In this document: piece by piece, positions 40,664 to 50,003 of the stretch
How the letters are laid out: every line of letters starts with the position of its first letter
Numbering within the stretch: position 1 is the first letter of the stretch
Position numbers and translations under genes: made by a program
The notes under the pieces: generated by a model
Told to the model about the DNA's origin: nothing
Database searches by the model: none
What the model saw: the letters and a program-made list of their open reading frames with translations, nothing else
DNA from: Paraniabella hibiscisoli
Lineage (GTDB): Bacteria > Bacteroidota > Bacteroidia > Chitinophagales > Chitinophagaceae
Direction of reading: 5' to 3'
Length of the DNA stretch: 64,000 nucleotides
NCBI RefSeq assembly: GCF_022512515.1
Contig: NZ_JAKWBK010000001.1
Span: 372,001 to 436,000, forward strand

Positions 40664-40929
40664 ATGAAAGGACACGCAACGCTACAAAAACCCAGGCAGG
40701 TTTTGAGAATCATTAAATTGAAAAGAACCATTACAAAAAACACCGAACTGTTCAGTACTCTTTACTGGAATTACTATGCCATGAATTTTTTGTCTTAGCA
40801 GCCGGATCAATACCGTTTTTTGTAACTCAAATATGCCAGGAGGGTTCACTACATCAGCAGGCTACCGAACGCTGTACATTCGAGTGCCAATACGAGCCAT
40901 TAATTGAAGTTAAAATCTTCTCCGGATGA
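40664..40929 (+). CDS. Small hypothetical protein, frameshifted
   Basis: Starts MKGHATLQKPRQVLRIIKLK. If one T is restored near 40770 it continues as LLCHEFFVLAAGSIPFF to a stop at 40927, about 88 residues with one hydrophobic segment and four Cys. A promoter-like TATCTTCG lies upstream and the adenylate-forming gene 40 bp downstream. No family was recognised. Coding status is uncertain because the frame must be repaired to see it. Confidence 0.4.
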
Positions 40930-40957
40930 TGTAAAAATCAGGACGAAAACTTTTATC

Positions 40958-40965
40958 TACATTTG
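40958..40965 (+). promoter_or_regulatory. -7 box of the adenylate-forming ligase gene
   Basis: TACATTTG, full TAnnTTTG match, ends 4 bp before the ATG at 40970, the same geometry as rlmN; predicted leaderless transcript. Confidence 0.5.
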
Positions 40966-40969
40966 GCGC

Positions 40970-42264
40970 ATGAACGAGTTACCATCTATTTCTTTTCAGA
41001 AAGCGTCCTCCATAAAGACCTACCAGGAAAAAAGCTGGCGGATCTTTTAGTATATCTGCAAACCCATTCGGCTTACTACCAGGAACTGTTCCAGGTAAAT
41101 GGTATACAAATTCAGGACATAGGAAGTATAGATAATCTGTCGTTAATACCTCCAACAGAGAAAGAGCACCTGCAAATGAGGAACAAGGAGTTCCTGTGTG
41201 TAGCCCAAAACAAGATTATTGAATATACTGCCACTTCGGGCACAGTAGGTAGCCCGGTAACTGTTGCACTAACCGAAAATGACCTGCAAAGGCTGGCGTA
41301 TAATGAGTACAGCTCTTTTGCCTGTGCCAATGGCACTTCTGAGGATATTTACCAGTTGATGCTGACCCTCGACCGTCAATTTATGGCCGGCATGGCTTAT
41401 TATAGCGGTATCCGTAAACTGGGCGCAGGTGTAGTGCGCGTAGGCCCGGGTGTACCCTCCTTACAATGGGAAACGATAGAAAGACTTAAACCTACGGCTA
41501 TTGTGGCAGTACCTTCTTTTATTATCAAACTGATACAATATGCGGAAGATAATGGCATTGACATTAATGCCTCTTCTGTAAAGAAAGCCGTTTGTATAGG
41601 GGAGAATATCAGAACCGAGCAACTTGAACCTAATATACTGGCACAAAGAATAACAGATAAGTGGAACATACAGCTGTTCTCTACCTATGCGTCTACTGAA
41701 ATGCAAACGGCTTTTACCGAATGTGAGGCAGGCAAAGGAGGTCATCTAAATCCGGAACTACTGATCGTAGAGCTGATTGATGACAATGGCCAGCCAGTTA
41801 CAAATGGAGAGCCTGGCGAAGTAACCATTACCACCCTGGGTGTAGAGGGAATGCCCTTATTAAGATATAAAACCGGTGATATTTGCAGGGCTTATACCGA
41901 ACCCTGCAGTTGCGGCAGGCATACCTTACGACTTTCGCCTGTGATCGGCCGCAAAAAGCAAATGATCAAATACAAAGGTACGACCCTGTTTGCTCCTGCT
42001 CTATTCGAGATCATTCACCGGATAGACGCCATAAAAGAATACGTAGTGGAAGTGTACAGCAATGAAATAGGAACCGACGAAGTGCTGTTGTATCTTACGG
42101 CAGTCAACGACCTCGAAGAAACGCAAAACAAGATCAAAGCTTATTTACAAGCGAGACTACGCGTAACACCTCATATTAAATATATAGAACCCGATGTAAT
42201 GCAAAAAATGCAGTTCCCGGACGGAGTGAGAAAACCGGTGAAGTTTATTGACCGGAGAAACTAG
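40970..42264 (+). CDS. Phenylacetate-CoA ligase-family adenylate-forming enzyme
   Basis: About 431 residues. N-terminus MNELPSISFQKASSIKTYQE is seen after restoring one A in the A6 run near 41025. ANL-superfamily core: YTATSGTVGSPVTVAL (P-loop-like, about 88-103), STYASTEMQTAF, then MPLLRYKTGDICR (about 295) and the hinge region RLSPVIGRKKQMIKYKG. A CxxCG-like EPCSCGRHT follows, as in PaaK relatives. It activates a carboxylic acid as acyl-AMP and likely transfers it to CoA. No phenylacetate catabolic genes are nearby, so the true substrate is unknown. Confidence 0.88.
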
Positions 42265-42722
42265 CTAATATTTATACTCCAATGTTTTATAGTATCCCTG
42301 CTGCCCTGAGATATCGATGGATATTTTATTGGTGTTTTTTGCCTGATGGGATAAAGATCAAAACTATAGGTTCGTACACCTGGCATAGCACAGCCAACTC
42401 CATAAGTTAATGCAATTTTTAAACCATGCAGAGGAGGGTAAACTGCAGCAATAGAAACTTCATGCAGTACATCAAGACTTGCTGGGTCTGTACAGCCGCT
42501 GGCCAGGCCTAATTTTAATGTCAGGCAATCCCCGGATATAGAAGCATCCATAATAGTGAAAACATCCGAAGCTACGGTAGCAAAGTTTTGAGCGTTGGCA
42601 GTAACAGCATTCCCACATGGCTGACTCGTCCTGGCCTTCTCGGTATTTTCCTCAACTGGTGAAGAACGCTTGCAGGAAAAACCAACAATAAGTAACAAAA
42701 TGGGCAGATAGATTAGTTTCAT
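42265..42722 (-). CDS. Small lipoprotein, unknown function
   Basis: About 152 residues. Lipoprotein signal peptide with lipobox V-G-F-S-C (Cys about 17), then a beta-rich domain containing four further Cys (P-C-G-N, G-D-C-L, S-G-C-T, V-G-C-A). One C is missing in CCC near 42345; the repaired C-terminus reads DLYPHQAKNTNKISIDISGQ and stops at 42265, abutting the convergent ligase gene. No family was recognised. Confidence 0.65.
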
Positions 42723-42887
42723 ATGTATATTTTTATTATCCCAATTCCGGCCTCGGCCAAAAGAATAGGTTATTTCTATTAATAACGCAGGCTACCGGAA
42801 TAACGCAACTGGGTAAAGATTCTTTACATCCCAAAATCAGCACTATTCGTCCTGTAAAATACCAGATTGTCATAACACAGTAAAAGT

Positions 42888-42926
42888 TTTCCCGATCTCG
42901 TAAATAGAATTTCCCGATCTCATAAA
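42888..42926 (+). promoter_or_regulatory. Direct-repeat operator upstream of the haem-uptake operon
   Basis: TTTCCCGATCTCGTAAA at 42888-42904 and TTTCCCGATCTCATAAA at 42910-42926 differ at one base and start 22 bp apart, two helical turns. They lie 50-88 bp upstream of the receptor ATG, ahead of an AGAGTTTTG stretch that could serve as the -7 box. The arrangement suits a regulator that binds as a head-to-tail dimer. Confidence 0.65.
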
Positions 42927-42975
42927 CGATTGCTTGAACTTATTAAGAGTTTTGCCCTCTTATTACGAAAGGAAA

Positions 42976-45022
42976 ATGAAGGAACTTTACAAGCATCTGC
43001 TATTTATATTAACTGCACTATCGGCTAACCAATACTTACACGCACAAAGCGATACCAGCAAAGTATTGGAAGAAGTTACGGTTAGTACGGGACAGTATGC
43101 ACCCCAGTCCTTAAAGAAATCAGTGTACAAGATAAAGGTGATCACTGCCGAGCAAATCAAAGCAAGAGCAGCGTTAAACCTGATACAGGTGCTGAATATG
43201 GAACCCGGTATTCGCTTCAGCAATGATAATACCCTGGGGGTTACTGATATACAGCTAATGGGAATGACGGGACGTAGCATAAAAATATTACTGGACGGTG
43301 TACCTGTGGCTGACCGTAACGATACCCGCGAAAGCCTGAACCAGATTGACATACAAACTATAGAGAGGATTGAAATTGTAGAAGGACCTATGAGTGTCAT
43401 CTATGGTTCTGATGCATTGGCCGGGGTGATCAATATCATCACTAAAAAAATAAGAATACCCGCTTTACAGTTGGGGCACGTGCTCAGGAGGAAACCGCAG
43501 GGGATGAGTATAGCTTTTAGGGAATAAAGGATCGCACCTTCAATCGATAAACGCTTCTTTTTCCAAAAACAAATTTTTCGTAAACGGAGCTTTTACCCGT
43601 AATGATTTCAGGGGTTATGGGGGTAATTATGGCCGTGATAAAAGCTGGAAGCCCAAAGAACAATGGTTAGGTAATGCCACAATTGGTTACCGTGGAGAAA
43701 AGAATACAATTTACTACCGCATTGACGGGCTGGATGAGAATATTGCAGCTAAGGGTGCTATTAATATGAATACTTATAAAGCATTTGATCAGCAATTTAT
43801 CACCAGCAGGTGGATGCACCAGGTGCAGGACGACTGGCATATTAATCAAAAGTTCCACCTCAACAGTGCCATTTCTTATACCGATTATAGCCGCCGCACT
43901 CATAGCACCCGCCACGATTTTACCAACAATACAGATGAACTAACCACCGGCCTCGGAGAACAGGATACTGCCGTGTTCACCACTTTATTCTTCCGGTCGC
44001 AGGGACATTATAAGATTAATGAAAAGCTGTCGGTACAACCCGGTGTTGAATACAACCGTAATGCAGCTTCAGGCGCCAGGATAGAAGGCTCGCCGGTAAT
44101 TAACGACTTTGCCTTTTTTGCATCAGCAGAGTGGAGGCCTTTAACGCGTGTTAATATACGCCCTGGTTTCAGACTGATTAAAAACTCCCTGTATGATGCA
44201 CCGCCTATTGTACCTGCACTCAATGCTAAAATTGGCTTGAGGGATAATATTGATCTGCGTTTGGCTTATGCTCAAGGTTACCGGGCCCCTGCACTCAGAG
44301 AATTATATTTTGATTTTGTAGATGCCAATCACAAAATCTACGGTAACAAAGACCTGGAAGCCGAAACCTCTAACAGCATTAATGCGGCGCTAAGCTGGCG
44401 TTATGGCACTCAACTACGCTCTACTTTTACTTTCAGCAGTTTCTACAACGTATTTAAAAACCTGATCGACTATGGCACAGACCAGACCGATGGCACCATC
44501 ACCCGCATGATGAATATAGATGAATTTAAAACGACCGGGGCTTCGTTCGAGCAAATGTTTGTATACAGACAATGGCAGCTTAATATCGGCGCCTTATACA
44601 TCGGCCGGTATAACCGGTTAAGCAGCGAAGACAACGTTAGCCGCGAAGTACCAAAGTTTAACTGGTCGCCGGAAGCCAATGCCAGCCTGTATTACAACTG
44701 GAAAAAAGCTGAAACTACGCTGGCATTTATGTACAAGTATACAGGCCCTCGTCCGACATGGCAATATGTAAGTATAACTACCAGTAACGAAGTAAAACTC
44801 ACCCAGTTAAGTAGCTTTAGTTGGGCTGATTTTACTGCTACCAAAACGTTACTGAAAAACATTACCCTACAAACAGGTATCAAAAACATTTTTGATATCA
44901 AAAACGTAAACAATACATCGGCCGGCGATGGTGTACATAGCGGAGGCGGAGGTGCATCTCCTATTGGCTACGGCCGTTCCTATTTCCTCGGTATTTCTTA
45001 TCAATTTATAAAAAATAAATAA
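42976..45022 (+). CDS. TonB-dependent haem receptor (HmuR-like)
   Basis: About 682 residues. Signal peptide to L-H-A-Q (about 22), plug domain with VLEEVTVSTG, LLDGVPVADRND and IERIEIVEGPMSVIYGSDAL, then a barrel ending YFLGISYQFIKNK. Two one-base deletions, in the A7 run near 43444-43450 and the T4 run near 43515, break the plug-barrel junction; repair reads ITKKNKNTRFTVGARAQEET. No CarboxypepD domain, as in haem/cobalamin receptors. A HmuY-like gene follows 11 bp downstream, which makes haem the likely substrate. Preceded by a direct-repeat operator. Confidence 0.88.
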
Positions 45023-45033
45023 TCAATACACAC

Positions 45034-46080
45034 ATGAAACAATTACTCGTGATGACGATGGCCGTAGCAGTACTGGCCTCCTGCAGCAAAGATGAAGATC
45101 CTATTATTATTGTACCACCATCTAATGGTAGCATAATTACGCTCAATGGGCTTATAGCCAGCGAAGCGGGTACCAGTGCGGGCAACTCAGTCTTTGTAGA
45201 CTTTAGTACAGAAAAACAATTTCCGGTAGCCAGAGAGAGCTGGGACCTGGGATTTTATACCGGTTCAGATTTTCGGGTCATAACTAATAACACGACGTTT
45301 GCTTTTGCAAAAGTTACTGGCAAAACTGACATCAACACCGTAGGCTCAGCTGATACTATTGGGGTAGTTCTTTCATTCAACCAGGTATCTCCTCCCTTAT
45401 TAACATCCGGTATAGCCGATGACCCAAGCGGTGATCTATCAAAAACAGCCATACCCGCTATCTCTGCAACTGAAGCAGATAATAAAGTTATTATAATAAA
45501 CAGAGGAACAAACGGAGGAATTGCTGCAAAAGATTTTATAAAAATCCGAATACTAAGAAGTAGCAACGGCTATACGCTCCAGTATGCACCGCTCACTTCA
45601 AGTACCTTTAGCACCGCTCAAATAGCCAAAAGTGGAGACAGCGATTTTGCATATATAAGCCTGAGTAATGGCGCCACAGTTACCACTTTTCCTACAAAAG
45701 TAAACTGGGACATTCAATGGGGCTATTCAGTAATGGCGTTTGGAACTTACTATTACGGATATTCAGACGTTGTTGCCATCAACCATAGAAACGGAGTTCA
45801 GGGATTACAAAGAATATACAGCAGTGCGGAAGTTGCAGCTGACGCCTTTACTAAGTTTAATAAAGATAGCGTTGCAAAATATTCTCTATCGTCAGACAAA
45901 TGGTCAATCGGCAGCAATTGGAGAACAGCCTCACAGACTGTGACCAGCGTTGCAAAAGATCGTTTCTATATTGTAAAAGATCAGGCAGGGAACTATTATA
46001 AACTCAAATTTGTAAGCTTCGCAGCTCAAGATGGCGGTACCCGTGGGAAGCCGCAGATTGCTTACGAATTAATCAAGTAA
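45034..46080 (+). CDS. hmuY: HmuY-family haem-binding lipoprotein
   Basis: 348 residues, intact. Lipobox L-A-S-C at 14-17, then a beta-rich HmuY fold with family segments ESWDLGFYTG (about 68-77), KVNWDIQWGYSV (about 222-233) and the C-terminal YYKLKFVSF. HmuY proteins sit on the outer membrane and pass haem to the TonB receptor HmuR. Haem-binding His residues cannot be assigned with confidence. Second gene of a three-gene operon. Confidence 0.88.
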   Translation: MKQLLVMTMAVAVLASCSKDEDPIIIVPPSNGSIITLNGLIASEAGTSAGNSVFVDFSTEKQFPVARESWDLGFYTGSDFRVITNNTTFAFAKVTGKTDINTVGSADTIGVVLSFNQVSPPLLTSGIADDPSGDLSKTAIPAISATEADNKVIIINRGTNGGIAAKDFIKIRILRSSNGYTLQYAPLTSSTFSTAQIAKSGDSDFAYISLSNGATVTTFPTKVNWDIQWGYSVMAFGTYYYGYSDVVAINHRNGVQGLQRIYSSAEVAADAFTKFNKDSVAKYSLSSDKWSIGSNWRTASQTVTSVAKDRFYIVKDQAGNYYKLKFVSFAAQDGGTRGKPQIAYELIK

Positions 46081-46114
46081 TTTTAATACGATCAAAAACT
46101 ATCAAAAAAGAACA

Positions 46115-47008
46115 ATGAAAAAACTATTGTGTATCGCGGTGGCAGCAGCTTTGGCCGTGCCTGCAACCGCTCAAAATGGCAAGGAAAATATTAATAAGCT
46201 CTGCGGATGCTTCGAGGTTACTTTTAAATATGCCGAAACATTCTCGCCGGATAAAGATTATAAATTTCACGACCGCGAAAAAATACAGGGAGCTACTGAA
46301 TTGTCTTTACCTATTATCAACACCGATAAAAGAGTAGTAATACAACACTTATTGGTAGTAGGCAATGGCATGGTGGTAAAACACTGGCGGGAAGACTGGA
46401 CTTACGAAAACCCGGTACAGTGGAACTACAAAGGCGATAAGGTTTGGGAAAAAGTGAACCTGAACAAAGCAGATGTAAAAGGCAAATGGTCACAGTCCGT
46501 ATGGGAAGTAACCGATGCACCACGCTACCAGGGCTCAGCGCCATGGCAGGTGGTAAACGGTCATACGATCTGGGAAAATACGGCTGATGCTCCGCTTCCT
46601 CGCAGGGAATATACCCAACGTTCAGATTATAATATCCTGCAAAGAACCAACCGCCTGGTGATCAACGGTAACGGATATGATCATATCCAGGACAATAAAA
46701 AAGTATCACGTGCCAATGGCGCCGATAAAGTAATTGCAGAAGAAAAAGGTTTGAACCTGTACGAAAAAGCAGATGACTCAGATTGCGAAGCAGCTACTAA
46801 ATACTGGAACGAGCATAAAGGTTTCTGGACTGCTGTACAGCAGGAATGGGATAAAGTATTAACACAAAAATCATCCATCAAACTGGTGAACGATAATGAG
46901 CTGATGGGTACTTTGTTTAAACTGGCCGACGACTGGAAGGAGAAAAAACTGACAGCCGCCGATGCAAATACTACTGTGGCAGCAGTGTTAGCAAAGCATA
47001 TACAGTAA
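46115..47008 (+). CDS. DUF6607 family secreted protein
   Basis: 297 residues, intact, with a signal peptide (cleavage after A-T-A-Q). NKLCGCFEVTFKYAETFSPD opens the mature part, with VKHWREDWTYENPVQWNY and RYQGSAPWQVVNG further on. It is commonly found next to HmuR/HmuY-type genes, so a role in haem or iron handling is likely though unproven. 34 bp after hmuY. Confidence 0.85.
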   Translation: MKKLLCIAVAAALAVPATAQNGKENINKLCGCFEVTFKYAETFSPDKDYKFHDREKIQGATELSLPIINTDKRVVIQHLLVVGNGMVVKHWREDWTYENPVQWNYKGDKVWEKVNLNKADVKGKWSQSVWEVTDAPRYQGSAPWQVVNGHTIWENTADAPLPRREYTQRSDYNILQRTNRLVINGNGYDHIQDNKKVSRANGADKVIAEEKGLNLYEKADDSDCEAATKYWNEHKGFWTAVQQEWDKVLTQKSSIKLVNDNELMGTLFKLADDWKEKKLTAADANTTVAAVLAKHIQ

Positions 47009-47091
47009 TTGAAGCGCTAGGGTTGTTGTATCTAACTTGATGCCTTTGATCAGGCTGTCAACAAAATATACTACCAAAGTATAAAATAAAT

Positions 47092-47158
47092 GTCGTCCTG
47101 AGCTTGACGAAGGACATTAATGGTCCGTCGCCTATGACTTCGTCAAGCTCATCCTGAC
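47092..47158. repeat. Inverted repeat between convergent genes (GAGCTTGACGAAG type)
   Basis: GTCGTCCTGAGCTTGACGAAG at 47092-47112 is mirrored at 47138-47158, sharing a perfect 13-bp core GAGCTTGACGAAG and outer GTC. It lies in the gap between the DUF6607 gene and the convergent GH78 gene and may also terminate transcription on both strands. Resembles the dispersed CTGAGCTTGTCGAAGG palindromes found in many bacteria. Confidence 0.65.
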
Positions 47159-47232
47159 AGCAAAAATTTGAGAGAAACATTCATTTTCTAAATAGTGGAT
47201 ATACGCCGCGTCATTTTTGGCGTGGCATTTTT

Positions 47233-49874
47233 TTATTCCGAAAAGCTAAAACTGTGCCTGCCCCCAGCCACTTGCTGTGCCGGTTGACCGGGTATTACAA
47301 CCGATGCAATACAACCCTTAGGAATAGTAATATCTAATTGTACTTTATTGCCGGTTCTTTTCCATGCAGACCTGATTGTACCGTAAACGGACTCATGATA
47401 ACCTTCTGCAAACTGCAGCTCTTTTATAAAGGCCGGTTTAATAGTGATCTTTTTAAAAGCAGGAACAGACTCATCCATCTGTATCCCGGCAAGGGCTTTA
47501 TACATCCACGCCGCAATAGCCCCCATAGAAGGGTGATTACGCGAAGCATCACCAATATTCCTGCCGACATCCCAGGTTTCAAAAAGGCTGGTGGCATCAT
47601 AATTTTTGATCCAGTATCCCCAGGACGGAAGGGTTTCCTTGGTTACCATTTTATATACTGTTTCTGTATAACCAAACCTGGACAATACTTCCGGCACGAT
47701 CAATGAACCTATAAAGCCAAAATCAAGACTATAGTTATTGGAAGCTATTGTTTTGTCCAGCTTTTTAGCCAGTGTTTCCCGGTACTTCTGCGGCGCAATA
47801 TTCATGTACAATGGCAATGCATAAGAGAGCTGCGTTTGATTCGCATAAGTCATTTTCTGTTCATCGAAATAATGTTTATTGATGCGTGCTTTAAGATCTT
47901 CGGCTTTGGCTGCATACTGCTTCTCCTCTTCTGGTTTACCTAACAAAGCCGCCATGCGCGACATCAAGACATAGTCCCAGTAATAATAACAGGACACCAT
48001 AAAATCATTAGGCGTGATGGCCTTATAGTACAGCCAGTCTCCCAGGCCGTCTTTTAAAAGTCCCTTATCGTTTTCGATAGTAGCCAGGTATTTTAAATAC
48101 CGTTGAGCTGTAGGATACACACTGCGTATACTTTCTACATCACCATAGTATTGATACAATAGGGACGGCACAATGAATATAGCGGCGTCCCATACGGGCC
48201 CGGCCCATTCTGAATTCCAGTTCCAGGAAGTGGGTACAATGCCCGGCACATTACCATCTGCGCTTTGCGCATCAGTCATATCCTTCACCCATTTGGCATA
48301 GATGCTGCCCGAGTTATAGCTGAGCATACCTGCTTCCTGCACCATAAAGCCATCGGCCATCCAGCCATTTTTTCGCGGGTGGGACAGTCGGTAGGAATAC
48401 CAAATAAATTGCTGAGATAAGAATTGCTGCAGATATCGAAAATCTGGTTTAACAATGGATTCGAGCTTTTAAAGCTGCCCGCTTTATCCACCAGGCTATG
48501 CATGCGCAGGCCCTCCATGGTAATGGTAGAAAGATCAATCTTTTTATCAGATGTCATTTCGATATACCTGAATCCATGATAAGTAAAATCAGGAACAAAA
48601 GTTTCTTTACCTGTACCTTTCAGATGATAGATGTCCATCTGGATCACATCCCTCGGATTCCGGGGTCTTAAATGCATATTAATATTACGCTGATCAATGC
48701 GGCCGGTACTATCTGTCATTTCCGCATGGCGTAAAGTAACCCGGGTTCCCCCCTCGCCTCTTATATGCAGTTGGGGCACACCAGCAAAATTGACACCCAT
48801 ATCGAACACATAGCAGGTATCATTGATCTTTTTATCGATTTTGCCCGCAACACTTCTGACACGCCGATGGATGGCATCGACTGGGCTTCCATAAGCGGAG
48901 CCGTGGCTGCTGTAACTATTGCCGGCTGCCAACCCTGCGCGTCAAAACCTGCAGTAGCCCATCCTGTTTCTTCTTTTGTGGCATCATAAGTAGTTCCGGC
49001 ATGAATATTATCAAAGCGAACAGGGCCGGTTGCCGTAAGCCAGTCCGCGCCTGTTTTAATAATCTCTTTGGTACTGTTTGCATATACTATATGAACTTCG
49101 CCTATCGCCTGCGGACGTTTGCGCCAGGGTGCTTTATGAAAATTCCATACCGTTGGCGTTTGTTCGTTAAACCAGCCATTGCCCAACTGTATACCGATAC
49201 AATTATCGCCCCTTTTCAATTTTCCAGTAATATCATACACATTATATAATATGCGTTTGCTGTAATCGGTAAACCCGGGATCCAGGGAATGGGGATTGAG
49301 ACATTCGCCGTTAATATAAAGCTGGTAGTATCCCAGCCCGCTGATATAACATCTGGCTGAAACGATTTTGCTTTCGGCGCTAAAAATCTTCCTGAACCGG
49401 GGAGAAGCATCATATTCGATACTCTGGTTATCGGTAATCCATTCGCCGGTCCAGTCAGAAGCCTGCATTTTAGCTGTTTCAAACCAAACCGGGGCCGATT
49501 TAAAAGATTTATTACCGGCCTGTGCTTCCACCCTCCACCAGTACCGGGTATGTGCCTTCAGCGAATTGCCATTAAAATAAATCATTTGCGCATCGCCGGT
49601 TTGAACCTGGCTGTCCCAAATATCCGCCCTACCCTTAAGCAACAGTTTTTTATCAGAAGCCACCAGTATCCGGTAGGAAGTTTGAGTAGCCGTTTTGGCG
49701 TTTGTCCACTGCCAGCTTAATCTGGGTTTCGACTGATCAATACCAAGGGGGTTCCCGGTATTCACAACGCAGACCGGTAGGGCCGTTTTGACTCATGGCC
49801 GGGAAAACTGAGCTGAGCAATATCCATACCAGCGTAATCTTAAAAATAGTTTTGAAAAATTCTGATCGGTTCAT
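47233..49874 (-). CDS. Alpha-L-rhamnosidase, GH78
   Basis: About 881 residues from ATG 49874, with a signal peptide ending A-M-S-Q. N-terminal Fn3-like region (SKPRLSWQWTN), Bac_rhamnosid N domain (CYISGLGYYQLYINGECLNP), the beta-sandwich domain (DFTYHGFRYIEMT), the (alpha/alpha)6 catalytic barrel beginning GIPTDCPTREKNGWMADGF, and a C-terminal beta domain. It removes terminal alpha-L-rhamnose from polysaccharides or glycosides. Three one-base deletions lie near 49756, 48840 (A run) and 48370 (A6 run). It is alone, without Sus genes, and secreted or periplasmic. Confidence 0.93.
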
Positions 49875-49975
49875 AGCAAGAGGAAGTATTCGTTTACCTA
49901 ATGGCGGAAGATAATCCATTTCGGGCTATTTTACCCGGCTGAGAGGCGGATACAGTATAAAAGCCCTATATTCCT

Positions 49976-49983
49976 TACCTTTG
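49976..49983 (+). promoter_or_regulatory. -7 box of ileS
   Basis: TACCTTTG, full TAnnTTTG match, 20 bp before the ileS ATG at 50004. No -33 element was seen at the usual spacing. Confidence 0.5.
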
Positions 49984-50003
49984 CACTCATTTTTTAGCGT
50001 ATT

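Noticed and set aside
40970-42264. Reading the PaaK-like gene as phenylacetate catabolism (paaK)
   Set aside because: No paaABCDE or ring-cleavage genes are near and the family has many other substrates; no symbol assigned.
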